Of a DNA stretch of 64,000 nt, positions 7,976-16,478 are shown piece after piece (position 1 is the stretch's first letter; each line of letters begins with the position of its first letter). Both the position numbers and the translations under genes were made by a program. This DNA is from CAWCBG01 sp963793845 (lineage in GTDB: Bacteria > Acidobacteriota > Terriglobia > Terriglobales > Acidobacteriaceae), in contig CAWCBG010000002.1 in the NCBI GenBank assembly GCA_963793845.1, forward strand, positions 310,001 through 374,000, given 5' to 3'. The notes under the pieces were generated by a model. The model saw nothing but the letters and a program-made list of their open reading frames with translations. It searched no databases and was not told where the DNA came from.

Positions 7976-10327
7976 ATGCCGCACAAACCGCCAGCCCTAT
8001 TCGCAGTCTGTTGCTTTGTGCTCTTTGCCGCACTGTCTCCTGCTTTCGCCCAATGGGTTCTACCCAATCCGGTCAAAGCGGTGCAGAAGCAGACCGACGG
8101 CGTGACCCTGACCATGAGCGCTGGGCTGCTGCGGATCAGGCTCTGCAGCAACTCGATAGCACGCGTCACCTACTCGCCCACATCGAGCATTCCCGAAGGC
8201 CAGGAATTTGCCGTCACCAAGACAAGTTGGCCAAACGCGCAATGGACGCTGAGCGAATCCGATCAGCACGTGAAGCTCGCCACTTCGCGGATGAGCATTA
8301 CGGTCGGTCGCCAGGATGGCTCAGTCACCTACGCTGACACCAGCGGTCAGCAACTGCTCCTCGATCAATCGAAGACCATGACTCCGGTGGTGGTGAACGG
8401 CGAGAAGACCTACCACGCCGAAGACTTCTTCAACATCTACGGCTCGCAAGAAGCGCTCTACGGACTGGGGCAGTACCAGGCGGGAGTGTGGAATTATCGC
8501 GGCTCGGCCGTCGACCTGGCGCAGGACAACTCCAACATCGCAGTTCCGCTGCTGGTGTCGAGCAAAGGCTATGCGATCTTCTGGAACAATGCTTCGCGCA
8601 GCCGCATGAACAACCGCTTCGCCAACTATCTCTACTTCAGCTCCGAAGTCGCCGACACCATCGACTACTTCTTCTTCTACGGCCCGGAGATGGACAAACT
8701 AGTTGGCGATTACCGCGAGCTGACGGGAGAGGCGCCGTTGTTCGGCAAGTGGGCCTACGGTTTCTGGCAGTGCAAGAATCGCTACCGCTCGCAGGAGGAG
8801 ATTCTCGCGGTCGCGCACAAATATCGCGAGCTCAAGATTCCGGTGGACAACATCGTGCAGGACTGGTTCTGGTGGAATCGCAAGGGCGAGCACGTCTTCA
8901 ACCGGAACTATCCTGACCCCAAGGCGATGATCGAAGACCTGCACCAGAGCCATTTCCATTTCATGATCTCGGTCTGGCCGTTCTTCGAACCCGGTTCGGC
9001 CGAGTACGCGTACATGGACAAGCAGGGCTGGTTCATCGCCAAGACGAAATATGCCAAGCCTCCCTATCACGCCGACGCCATGGCGGTGTACGACGCCTTC
9101 AATCCGCAAGCCCGGAAGTATTACTGGCAACTGATGGACAAAGCGCTGTTCCGGATCGGCGTCGATGCCTGGTGGCTCGACACCACCGAGCCCGAGACGG
9201 AAGGCCAGGAAGACAACATCCTGGTACACAACCAAGTTGCGATCGGCAGCGGGGCCCGCTACGCCAACCTCTTTCCCTTGATGACGACCACCGCGGTCTA
9301 CGACGGTCAGCGCGAAGCGTCGCAGGACAAGCGCGTTTTCATCCTCTCCCGCTCGGCCTTCGCCGGAGCGCAACGCAATGCGGTTGCGGTCTGGTCGGGC
9401 GATATCAATTCCGACTGGTTCAGCTTCCGGCGACAGATCCCCGCCGGCCTCAACCTGGCGCTCTCAGGAATTCCATACTGGACGACCGACATCGGCGGCT
9501 TCGTCTCCGGCGATCCGCAGGACGCGGCGTATCGCGAGCTTTTTATCCGCTGGTTTCAGTACGGCGCGTTCTGTCCCATCTTCCGCGTGCATGGGACGCG
9601 CAGCACTAATCAGAACGAGTTATGGTCGTACGGCGACGAAGCCCAGCGCATCCTGACCCGCTTCGACACGCTGCGCTATCGGCTGCTGCCCTACATCTAC
9701 TCCGTGGCATGGCTGGTCACGCACGACGCCTACACGCCGATGCGGCCGTTGGCCATGGACTTCCGCGACGACCCGCGCGCGCTGAATGTTGGCGACCAAT
9801 ACATGTATGGGGCGGCCTTCCTGGTGAGTCCGGTGACCGAGCCGGCGGCGGTAACCCGGCGGCTCTATCTCCCTAAAGGCCGCTGGTACGACTTCTGGAC
9901 GGGGCAACAAGTCGAGGGCGGCAACGATATCGATGCGGCGGCTCCGCTGGATCGCATGCCCCTCTTCGTGCGCGCCGGGTCGATTGTCCCCATGGGGCCG
10001 GAGGAGGAGTATGCAACCCAGAAGCCGGCCAACCCAATTGAACTGCGCATCTATCCCGGAGCTAATGCTGACTTCGCGCTTTACGAAGATGAGAACGACG
10101 GCTACGCGTACGAAAAGGGTGCGCACGCGACCATCGCTGTGCATTGGGATGATGCGTCGAAGACTTTGACCATCGGCGAACGCGCAGGCCACTTTTCCGG
10201 AATGCCCACCACTCGCGCCTTCCGCGTGGTCATCGTGAGCGAGAAGCACGGTTGCGGAATCGATCCCGAGCCTCAGGCAGACAAAGTTGTGCAGTACTCA
10301 GGCGAGAAGGTGAGCCTGCGGTTTTGA
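7976..10327 (+). CDS. Exported glycoside hydrolase family 31 (alpha-xylosidase/alpha-glucosidase type)
   Basis: A 783-residue protein with a signal peptide (MPHKPPALFAVCCFVLFAALSPAFAQ). It then shows the GH31 order: N-terminal beta-sandwich (~25-240), a TIM barrel (~250-600) and C-terminal beta domains. The catalytic nucleophile is expected to be Asp402 in WWLDTTEPE; FWQCKNRYRSQEEI and the later WTTDIGGF…WFQYGAFCPIFRVHG are further GH31 hallmarks. Family members cleave alpha-xylosidic or alpha-glucosidic ends from plant xyloglucan or starch oligosaccharides; the substrate cannot be fixed here, though the barrel most resembles alpha-xylosidases. I chose the ATG at 7976 because the signal peptide begins there; a GTG at 7934 is in frame. 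Confidence 0.92.
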   Translation: MPHKPPALFAVCCFVLFAALSPAFAQWVLPNPVKAVQKQTDGVTLTMSAGLLRIRLCSNSIARVTYSPTSSIPEGQEFAVTKTSWPNAQWTLSESDQHVKLATSRMSITVGRQDGSVTYADTSGQQLLLDQSKTMTPVVVNGEKTYHAEDFFNIYGSQEALYGLGQYQAGVWNYRGSAVDLAQDNSNIAVPLLVSSKGYAIFWNNASRSRMNNRFANYLYFSSEVADTIDYFFFYGPEMDKLVGDYRELTGEAPLFGKWAYGFWQCKNRYRSQEEILAVAHKYRELKIPVDNIVQDWFWWNRKGEHVFNRNYPDPKAMIEDLHQSHFHFMISVWPFFEPGSAEYAYMDKQGWFIAKTKYAKPPYHADAMAVYDAFNPQARKYYWQLMDKALFRIGVDAWWLDTTEPETEGQEDNILVHNQVAIGSGARYANLFPLMTTTAVYDGQREASQDKRVFILSRSAFAGAQRNAVAVWSGDINSDWFSFRRQIPAGLNLALSGIPYWTTDIGGFVSGDPQDAAYRELFIRWFQYGAFCPIFRVHGTRSTNQNELWSYGDEAQRILTRFDTLRYRLLPYIYSVAWLVTHDAYTPMRPLAMDFRDDPRALNVGDQYMYGAAFLVSPVTEPAAVTRRLYLPKGRWYDFWTGQQVEGGNDIDAAAPLDRMPLFVRAGSIVPMGPEEEYATQKPANPIELRIYPGANADFALYEDENDGYAYEKGAHATIAVHWDDASKTLTIGERAGHFSGMPTTRAFRVVIVSEKHGCGIDPEPQADKVVQYSGEKVSLRF

Positions 10328-10436
10328 AGCGAGCTGCCAAAACGCGACGCAGCTTCAGCGTCGTGCTCGGCAATCAGAACCACATGGCTCTTCCCCGGTT
10401 GCTTCGCCTCCTCTTTCGCTTTACTATCGCCCCAGC

Positions 10437-11483
10437 GTGTCCGTACCCAAAGACAGTCTGGATCGCGAGCGCATCGTCTCGGCCGCCCCGGTCGATGACG
10501 ACTCGTCGTTTGAGCTGAAGCTGCGGCCGCAGCGGCTGCGCGAGTTTATCGGGCAGCAGAAGGTCAAGGACAATCTCGAAGTTGCCATCCAGGCGGCCAA
10601 GTCGCGTGGCGAGGCGCTCGACCATGTCCTGCTTTACGGGCCGCCCGGACTCGGCAAGACGACGCTGGCCAACATCATCGCCAACGAGCTGGGCGTGGCC
10701 TTTCAGCAGACCTCCGGGCCGACGCTGCAGATCAAGGGTGACCTGACGGCGATCCTCACCAACCTGCGAGACCGGCAAGTGCTGTTCATCGACGAGGTGC
10801 ACCGGCTGCAGCCCGCCCTGGAAGAGCTGCTCTATTCGGCGCTCGAAGATTACAAGCTCGACATCATCATCGGACAGGGGCCGTCGGCACGCACTCACAC
10901 CATGGAGGTCAAGCCGTTCAGCTTTATCGCCGCTACCACGCGGGCGGGACTGCTATCGGCGCCGCTGCGCTCGCGCTTCGGCCTGCTGCTGCGGCTGGAG
11001 TTCTACACCCATGCCGACCTGAAGGTCATTCTGGAGCGCTCGGCAGAGATTCTGGGGGTCGAGATCGACGAGCCCGCTGCGGTGGAGATCGCCATGCGCT
11101 GCCGGGGCACACCCCGTATCGCCAACCGCCTGCTGCGGCGCGTCCGCGACTATGCGCAGGTACGCGGCACCGGCAACATAGACAAGCCCACCGCACAGGC
11201 CGCGCTCGAAATGCTTGAGGTCGACCGCCACGGCTTCGACGAGATTGACCGCAAGCTGCTGCTGACCATCATCGAGAAGTACCAGGGCGGCCCGGTGGGC
11301 GTGAACACGCTGGCGGCCTCGCTGGCGGAGGAGCCCGACGCTATCGAAGAGATCTACGAGCCGTTCCTCATCCAGATCGGCTTCCTCGACCGCACTCCGC
11401 GCGGCCGAGTGGCGACACACCTGGCGTATGAGCACTTCGGGGTGAAGAAGCCGAAACTGGGTGGGCAGGATACGCTGTTCTAG
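10437..11483 (+). CDS. ruvB: Holliday junction branch-migration ATPase RuvB
   Basis: RuvB is the hexameric AAA+ motor that, with RuvA, drives branch migration of Holliday junctions during recombination and repair. The 348-residue protein has the family's usual length. Walker A GPPGLGKTT lies at 68-76 and Walker B FIDEVHRL at 117-124; sensor 1 ATTRAG, the arginine-finger region PLRSRFG and the C-terminal winged helix (…GGPVGVNTLAASL…) are all present. The start is taken as GTG at 10437, giving MSVPKDSLDRERIV; no strong ribosome site precedes it. ruvA and ruvC are not adjacent, so the gene stands alone between a glycosidase and a toxin-antitoxin module. Confidence 0.97.
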   Translation: MSVPKDSLDRERIVSAAPVDDDSSFELKLRPQRLREFIGQQKVKDNLEVAIQAAKSRGEALDHVLLYGPPGLGKTTLANIIANELGVAFQQTSGPTLQIKGDLTAILTNLRDRQVLFIDEVHRLQPALEELLYSALEDYKLDIIIGQGPSARTHTMEVKPFSFIAATTRAGLLSAPLRSRFGLLLRLEFYTHADLKVILERSAEILGVEIDEPAAVEIAMRCRGTPRIANRLLRRVRDYAQVRGTGNIDKPTAQAALEMLEVDRHGFDEIDRKLLLTIIEKYQGGPVGVNTLAASLAEEPDAIEEIYEPFLIQIGFLDRTPRGRVATHLAYEHFGVKKPKLGGQDTLF

Positions 11484-11530
11484 GGGGCTGAGCCCACTTG
11501 CCGTTGCGGGAGGTTTCTGCTACAGTTAAA

Positions 11531-11547
11531 ACTAGTCAGACTAGTCT
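11531..11547. promoter_or_regulatory. Palindromic operator candidate of the toxin-antitoxin operon
   Basis: ACTAGT occurs twice, separated by CAG (11531-11536 and 11540-11545), and the second copy sits in the perfect 10-bp palindrome AGACTAGTCT (11538-11547). It lies just upstream of the antitoxin ribosome site. Phd-type antitoxins usually repress their own operon by binding such repeats, so this is a reasonable autoregulatory operator. Confidence 0.5.
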
Positions 11548-11563
11548 CAGTCGGGGGGTTGCC

Positions 11564-11875
11564 GTGGCAGCGAACAAGACCCACTCCAAGCAGCGAGCGC
11601 TAGCAGTTGCAATGCCCAAGACTCGCTGGCAGCTACAGACGGCCAAGGCACAGTTCAGCGAAGTGTTTCGTCGTGCGCGTTCGGAAGGTCCGCAATGGGT
11701 GACTCGACAAGACAAGGAGGCGGTGGTCGTGCTGCGCGCGGAAGAGTTTGAGCGGCTCAAAGCGCGCTCTCGGCAGCCTCAAAGTTTGGTCGAGTTTTTC
11801 GCCAATTCACCACTCGCCAAGGAAAACATCAATTTCGAGCGGGAGCCAGACTATGGCCGCACGGTGGACCTGTGA
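11564..11875 (+). CDS. Type II antitoxin, Phd/YefM family
   Basis: A small antitoxin of ~103 residues. The core (MPKTRWQLQTAKAQFSEVFRRARSEGPQWVTRQDKEAVVVLRAEEFERLK) matches the Phd/YefM fold that binds operator DNA; the C-terminal tail would wrap around and neutralise the toxin. Phd-like antitoxins paired with PIN toxins are common. A run of Gs at 11553-11558, five bases before GTG 11564, favours that start; ATG 11612 is an alternative without a ribosome site. The stop codon overlaps the toxin start by 4 bases (GTGA), so the two are translationally coupled. Confidence 0.85.
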   Translation: MAANKTHSKQRALAVAMPKTRWQLQTAKAQFSEVFRRARSEGPQWVTRQDKEAVVVLRAEEFERLKARSRQPQSLVEFFANSPLAKENINFEREPDYGRTVDL

Positions 11876-12300
11876 GCGGTTTCCTGCTCGACACCAATGT
11901 TGTCTCTGAACTGGTGAAGCCTCGACCCGACCCTAGAGTCACCGGCTGGATCCACGCCCTTCACGAAGACTTGTTATATCTGAGTGTGCTTACACTCGGC
12001 GAGATTCGCAAAGGAATTGCTTCGCTGGGCGACGCTCCACGGCGTGTTCGTCTGGAGGCTTGGCTGAACAGCGACTTGGAATTCCGTTTTGCCGGTCGCA
12101 TCCTACCCATCGACTCATCCGTCGCGGACCGTTGGGGACGTCTGGCCGCGATTGCCGTTGCTGCAAAAGCGCCCCTACCTGTGATTGACGGACTCCTAGC
12201 CGCGACGGCATTACAACACAACCTGACGCTGGTCACTCGTAACACAAAAGATGTCTCGAACACGGGCGTTCCTCTATTTAATCCATGGATCGAGCACTGA
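11872..12300 (+). CDS. Type II toxin, PIN-domain ribonuclease (VapC/FitB-like)
   Basis: A 142-residue PIN-domain toxin, the usual length. Candidate acidic metal ligands are Asp7 (FLLDTNVVSE), Glu44 (LTLGEIRKG), Asp106 (PVIDGLLAATA) and Asp127 near the C-terminus (TRNTKDV). Such toxins cut specific RNAs, often tRNA or rRNA, when released from their antitoxin. The 'LDTNVVSEL' start and the 'TLGEIRKGI' helix are typical of the FitB/VapC subgroup. Starts at GTG overlapping the antitoxin stop. The pair forms an intact two-gene module. Confidence 0.92.
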   Translation: MSGFLLDTNVVSELVKPRPDPRVTGWIHALHEDLLYLSVLTLGEIRKGIASLGDAPRRVRLEAWLNSDLEFRFAGRILPIDSSVADRWGRLAAIAVAAKAPLPVIDGLLAATALQHNLTLVTRNTKDVSNTGVPLFNPWIEH

Positions 12301-12402
12301 GCCCTTTCGGCTGAAGCCTATCCGTACCGACCGCCTCTCCCTCGCTGGACAACCCAGCCGCCTACCCTCAAACTATTCATACTCGGCAAGGAGAACTCTT
12401 TC

Positions 12403-13167
12403 ATGGCGAACATTCTGCGCACTTCCAATCCGGCGTTAGGCGAAAACGCCTTCCGCGGCGGAGCTGCCACTTACGGCGAGAGCATGACCGTCTCGGGCAC
12501 GGTCAACAAGGCCGGCCTGCTGATGCTCTGTTGCGTCGCCACGGCGGCCTGGACCTGGAACCGCTTCTTCGGCGCCACTTCGCCGCAGGAGCAGATGGCC
12601 GCCGTCATGCCGATGCTGGTCATCGGCGGTATTGGCGGATTCATCGTGGCCATGGTGACCATTTTCAAGAAGGAGTGGTCGCCAATTACCGCGCCGCTCT
12701 ATGCACTGCTGGAAGGGCTGGTGCTGGGCGGCGTCTCCGCCATGCTGGAGATGCGCTTCAAGGGCATCGCCATCCAGGCAGTCGCGCTGACCTTCGGCAC
12801 GCTCATCGCCATGCTGCTGGCCTATCGCAGCGGGCTGATCAAGGTGACCGACAAGCTTCGCATGGGTATCGTGGCCGCTACCGGCGGAATTTTCGTTTTC
12901 TATCTGCTGGAGCTCATCCTGGGTTTCTTCGGAGTGCACTTCAACGCCATCAACGGTTCGGGGGCGATCGGCATCGGCTTCAGCATCGTGGTGGTGATCG
13001 TCGCGGCCCTCAACCTGGTGCTCGACTTCGATCTGATCGAGAACGGCGCTCGCGCCGGCGCTCCAAAATACATGGAGTGGTACGGCGCTTTCGCGCTGAT
13101 GATCACCCTGATCTGGCTGTACTTCGAGATTTTGCGGCTGCTGGCAAAGTTCAACAGCCGGGACTAA
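12403..13167 (+). CDS. Bax inhibitor-1/YccA-like membrane protein
   Basis: A 254-residue membrane protein with seven hydrophobic helices and a short cytoplasmic N-terminus. The body (NKAGLLMLCCVATAAW … VLGGVSAMLE … GIVAATGGIFVFYLLELIL … MEWYGAFALMITLIWLYFEILRLL) fits the Bax inhibitor-1 superfamily, whose bacterial members act as pH-dependent calcium leak channels or interact with membrane proteases. The particular subgroup is the larger 'YccA/Bax inhibitor' type found in many environmental bacteria. AAGGAG at 12388-12393 precedes ATG 12403. It is followed by a repeat-rich spacer and ispE. Confidence 0.9.
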   Translation: MANILRTSNPALGENAFRGGAATYGESMTVSGTVNKAGLLMLCCVATAAWTWNRFFGATSPQEQMAAVMPMLVIGGIGGFIVAMVTIFKKEWSPITAPLYALLEGLVLGGVSAMLEMRFKGIAIQAVALTFGTLIAMLLAYRSGLIKVTDKLRMGIVAATGGIFVFYLLELILGFFGVHFNAINGSGAIGIGFSIVVVIVAALNLVLDFDLIENGARAGAPKYMEWYGAFALMITLIWLYFEILRLLAKFNSRD

Positions 13168-13243
13168 AAAACAGTCGTCAGTTGTCGGTTACAGTTGTCA
13201 GCGACTGTGCCGACAACTGCCAACTGACAACCGACAACTGCCT
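13168..13243. repeat. Degenerate CAGTTGTC/GACAACTG repeat cluster
   Basis: The spacer before ispE is made almost entirely of copies of CAGTTGTC and its complement GACAACTG, interleaved with CGACTG and AACTGACAACCG. It can fold on itself. Similar low-complexity clusters recur near 14409, 14587, 17260, 18390, 21411, 21547, 25685 and 43098. Confidence 0.75.
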
Positions 13244-13246
13244 CTC

Positions 13247-14245
13247 ATGCCCACAACCATTCGCTCGTTCGCGAAGATCAATGTCGGACTGAAGATCGGT
13301 CCCGCGCGCCCCGATGGCTTTCACCAGTTGCGCACTGTCTACCAGACCGTCGCCCTATACGATACCGTGCGCGTGGACCTGCAGCGGGGCTCTGGCATTG
13401 AGATTCGCTGCAAGGAGCCTAATGTTCCACTGCACGAGACCAATACCTGCTACAAGGTCGCCGAGCGCGTGATGAAGACGCTGCGAGGCCGGGGCAAAGT
13501 CGTCATCCAGATCGAAAAGCAGCTGCCGGTGCAGGGCGGCATGGGCGCAGCATCGTCCAACGGCGTGGCCACGCTGTTCGGTCTGGAGCATGAGTTGGAC
13601 GTCAAGCTCGCTCCTGAGGACAAGCTGCGAATCTGCGCCGAAGTGGGCAGCGATCTGCCGCTGTTTCTGATTGGAGGTACGGTGCTGGGCGTAGGCCGCG
13701 GCGAGGAGGTCTATCCCCTGCAGGACTTGCCCGAGATGCACCTGGTTGTGGTGACGCCACCGATCGGAGTTTCCACTCCTACGGCCTTCGCCAACTGGGA
13801 CAAGCTGGTGACGCAAGAAGCTGAATTGACCCATTCCGGCGCGGCGGGTACAATTAGTGGGTTCAGTGAAGCTGTGTTTGGCTGGCTGAGCGAGAGTCTC
13901 CTGTGGCAGAATTCGCCGGCAGGAGTGCCTGCATCCGGTGTTCCCGCCAGTGGCGGGGACCGGGCCGAGACACCTCTTCTCGACCTTGTCCGAGCCGGGA
14001 TCGAAAACGACTTTGAACGGGTCGTCTTTCCTGAGTATCCCGATTTGCGAGAGGTCAAACGTGTCTTGGAGCGCGAGGGCGCGCGATATGCGTCGCTTTC
14101 CGGCTCCGGCTCAACATTGTACGGGTTATTCGTCTCGGCTGAAGAATCGCAGGCGGCAGCCGCTCGCATGAGCGCCGCAGGACACGCGGCGACAGCAACG
14201 ACGACGGTAGACCGGGCACGGTATTGGCGGGCATTGGTTCAATAG
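13247..14245 (+). CDS. ispE: 4-diphosphocytidyl-2-C-methyl-D-erythritol kinase
   Basis: IspE phosphorylates CDP-methylerythritol in the non-mevalonate (MEP) isoprenoid pathway, using ATP in the cytoplasm. The 332-residue protein is a GHMP kinase: N-terminal RSFAKINVGLKIG, the ATP loop LPVQGGMGAASSNG (~94-107), and the C-terminal motif SLSGSGSTLYGLF. The usual length is near 280-310; the excess is largely a Pro/Ala/Gly/Ser stretch at ~224-238 containing a tandem GVPAS GVPAS, probably a surface loop. Starts at ATG 13247 inside repeat-rich sequence with no clear ribosome site. tRNA-Gln and prs follow on the same strand. Confidence 0.95.
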   Translation: MPTTIRSFAKINVGLKIGPARPDGFHQLRTVYQTVALYDTVRVDLQRGSGIEIRCKEPNVPLHETNTCYKVAERVMKTLRGRGKVVIQIEKQLPVQGGMGAASSNGVATLFGLEHELDVKLAPEDKLRICAEVGSDLPLFLIGGTVLGVGRGEEVYPLQDLPEMHLVVVTPPIGVSTPTAFANWDKLVTQEAELTHSGAAGTISGFSEAVFGWLSESLLWQNSPAGVPASGVPASGGDRAETPLLDLVRAGIENDFERVVFPEYPDLREVKRVLEREGARYASLSGSGSTLYGLFVSAEESQAAAARMSAAGHAATATTTVDRARYWRALVQ

Positions 14246-14261
14246 GCCAACAGTTTTCGAT

Positions 14262-14294
14262 CCCATCCTACGCCAAAGGCGGGCGTAGGATGGG
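14262..14294. repeat. 12-bp palindromic hairpin repeat
   Basis: A perfect 12-bp stem CCCATCCTACGC (14262-14273) / GCGTAGGATGGG (14283-14294) with a 9-base loop follows ispE. The right half continues as GGATGGGGCACCC, a string that recurs inside the DUF488 gene at about 30343. It has no T-run, so it is more likely a dispersed palindromic repeat than a terminator. Confidence 0.7.
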
Positions 14295-14443
14295 GCACCC
14301 AAGGTTTGTAGCAGGAATAGGGGTCCTTCGACTCAGCACTCGCAAGCAGCGCGAGTGCTGCGCTCAGGATGCCACCTGAGAAGGAAAAAGAGTTTCGAGT
14401 CGTAGCGGAGAGCTGACGGCCGATAGCCGACAGCTCCAATCAC

Positions 14444-14517
14444 TGGGCGGTCGACTAATGGTAGGTCAAGTGCCTTTGGAGCACTTTGTCTAGGTTCGAA
14501 TCCTAGCCGCCCAGCCA
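14444..14517 (+). tRNA. tRNA-Gln (anticodon UUG)
   Basis: The sequence folds as a tRNA: acceptor TGGGCGG (14444-14450) pairs with CCGCCCA (14507-14513), discriminator G, and an encoded CCA (14515-14517). The anticodon stem AGTGC/GCACT holds the loop CTTTGGA, giving anticodon TTG (reads CAA, glutamine). The T-arm is CTAGG TTCGAAT CCTAG. An initial U and this acceptor are usual for bacterial tRNA-Gln. Confidence 0.95.
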
Positions 14518-14667
14518 AAGCAGTGGACAGTGATCAGTGGCTAGTGGATAGCTGCGAATTAGGTTTCAAGTGCAGTTTTGGCTGAAAGCTGATGGCTGAC
14601 GGCCGACGGCCGACGGCTTCTTTAATACCCGGCAGTAACTCAACCAGGTTAGGCGGGGTCTTGATCG

Positions 14668-15732
14668 ATGGAAACAGCAGCAGCAAAAACCAGCGCAGTG
14701 CCGGCGGCCAGTGTAGCCGCTGACGCAACCGAGAAACCTTCGCATCCGGGCTCCGATCCGAAAGGCGAGCGAAAACCGGTGAAGGCGCGTCATGACGAGA
14801 AGTGGAAGATCTTCTCCGGCACCGCCAATGACGTGCTGGCAAAAAAGGTCTGCGATTTTCTCGGTCTGCCGCTGGGCCAGACCTGCATTACGAAGTTCTC
14901 GGATGGCGAGACGTACGTGCAGATCATGGAGAACGTACGCGGCAGCGACGTTTTCCTGATTCAGCCGACGTGCGACCCGGTGGATCTGCACTTGATGCAA
15001 CTGCTGTTGCTGATTGACGCGTTGAAGCGGGCTTCGGCGCGGCGAATCACCGTGGTAGTACCGTACTTCGGGTATGCCCGGCAGGACCGCAAGGACAAGC
15101 CGCGGGTTCCGATTTCGTCGAAGCTGGTAGCGGATCTGTTGACCACGGCGGGCGCGGACCGTGCATTAGTAGTGGATTTGCACGCGCCACAGATTCAGGG
15201 CTTCTTCAACATTCCGGTCGACCACCTGTTCGCGTCGCCGGTGTTGGTCAGCCACTTTCGGGATTTGCAGCTTCCGGAGCTGACGGTAGTTTCTCCGGAT
15301 GCCGGCGGCGTGGAGCGCGCGCGCTTCTTCGCCAAAAAAATGGATTCGGCGCTGGCTATCGTCGACAAGCGCCGGGTGGAGATGGACGTGACCGAAGTCA
15401 TGCACGTGATTGGTGACGTGAAAGGCCGCACCTGTCTCATCCTCGACGACATTATCGATACCGCCGGGACGCTGGTGAAGACCAGCCAGGCGTTGCTCGA
15501 CGCGGGAGCGAGCCAGGTTTATGCCTGCGCTACGCACCCGGTGCTGTCAGGCAAGGCGATCGAGAGGATTTCCCAATCGGGGCTGGTCGAGTGCGTCGTC
15601 ACCGACACCATCCCCTTGACGGAGGCGGGCAAGGCTGAACCCAAGATCAGGCAGTTATCGATCGCGGGGCTGATCGGCCGGGCCATCCAGTCGATTCACG
15701 AAGAGACATCCGTCAGCAAACTGTTTTTGTAA
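14668..15732 (+). CDS. prs: Ribose-phosphate pyrophosphokinase (PRPP synthetase)
   Basis: Makes PRPP from ribose 5-phosphate and ATP for nucleotide, His, Trp and NAD synthesis. The protein has 354 residues, with ~42 extra N-terminal residues (Ala/Lys/Pro-rich) before the conserved start KWKIFSGTANDVLAKKVCDFLG. The family core is clear: TKFSDGETYVQI, the flexible loop YFGYARQDRKDKPR, and the PRPP-binding loop DDIIDTAGTLVKT. The start is ATG 14668 after a weak GATCG upstream; if a later start were used it would be a non-ATG codon near residue 40. Next to rplY on the same strand with a 12-base gap, so probably one transcript. Confidence 0.96.
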   Translation: METAAAKTSAVPAASVAADATEKPSHPGSDPKGERKPVKARHDEKWKIFSGTANDVLAKKVCDFLGLPLGQTCITKFSDGETYVQIMENVRGSDVFLIQPTCDPVDLHLMQLLLLIDALKRASARRITVVVPYFGYARQDRKDKPRVPISSKLVADLLTTAGADRALVVDLHAPQIQGFFNIPVDHLFASPVLVSHFRDLQLPELTVVSPDAGGVERARFFAKKMDSALAIVDKRRVEMDVTEVMHVIGDVKGRTCLILDDIIDTAGTLVKTSQALLDAGASQVYACATHPVLSGKAIERISQSGLVECVVTDTIPLTEAGKAEPKIRQLSIAGLIGRAIQSIHEETSVSKLFL

Positions 15733-15744
15733 AGGAACGAGATT

Positions 15745-16473
15745 ATGGCTACAGCAACCGCAGATAAACAAGTAGAAGCCAAGCCGCGGCAAGGCGGCAC
15801 CAAGAATGATGCGCGCCGTATCCGCAAGAGTGGACTGGTTCCGGCCGTGTTGTACGGCGCCGGACTGGAGCCCAAGACGGTCGTGGTCGATCCCAAGCAG
15901 ATTCGCCGCATCCTGAATTCGGAGACCGGACACAACTCGATTTTCGACCTTAGCGTCACGGGCGACAGCGATTCCGGCAAGGCGATGATCGTGGACTGGC
16001 AGTTCGAGCCCATCAAAGGCGCTTTGCTGCACGTCGACCTCAAGCGCATCGCCATGGACCAGGTCCTGCGCGTCAGTGTGCCGCTTACGCTCAAGGGTGA
16101 AGCTCCCGGCGTCAAGTTGCAGGGCGGCATCCTCGAGCAGGTACTGCGCGAGGTGGAAATTGAGTGCCTGCCCGCCGACATTCCGGGTCACCTGGATGTG
16201 GACGTCAGCGCTCTGAACTTTGGCGACTCGGTTCGCGTAGCCGATCTGTCGCACGATGACAGGGTAAAGATCCTGAGCGATCCGAACCAGACCATCGTGC
16301 ACGTCACCGCCGTGAAGGCCGAAGTCGTGGCGACACCTGCGGCGGAAGCCGAAGCTGCCGCAGCGACCACCGCCGAGCCTGAGGTCATCAAGAAGGGCAA
16401 GCAGGAAGCCGAAGGCGAAGCTGCCGAAGGCGGCAAGGGCGAGAAGCCCGAGAAGTCCGAGAAGAAGAAGTAG
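15745..16473 (+). CDS. rplY: 50S ribosomal protein L25, long (Ctc/TL5) form
   Basis: L25 binds 5S rRNA in the large subunit. The 242-residue protein is of the long Ctc/TL5 type: N-terminal L25 domain (~10-95, QGGTKNDARRIRKSGLVPAVLYG), TL5 C-terminal beta domain (~100-190, VSVPLTLKGEAPGVKLQGG… ECLPADIPGHLDVDVS), then an acidic/Ala/Lys tail (~190-242) that is probably disordered. AAAGGA ahead of ATG 15745 serves as ribosome site. prs lies 12 bases upstream and pth 5 bases downstream, the classic prs-ctc-pth operon. Confidence 0.96.
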   Translation: MATATADKQVEAKPRQGGTKNDARRIRKSGLVPAVLYGAGLEPKTVVVDPKQIRRILNSETGHNSIFDLSVTGDSDSGKAMIVDWQFEPIKGALLHVDLKRIAMDQVLRVSVPLTLKGEAPGVKLQGGILEQVLREVEIECLPADIPGHLDVDVSALNFGDSVRVADLSHDDRVKILSDPNQTIVHVTAVKAEVVATPAAEAEAAAATTAEPEVIKKGKQEAEGEAAEGGKGEKPEKSEKKK

Positions 16474-16478
16474 CCGCT

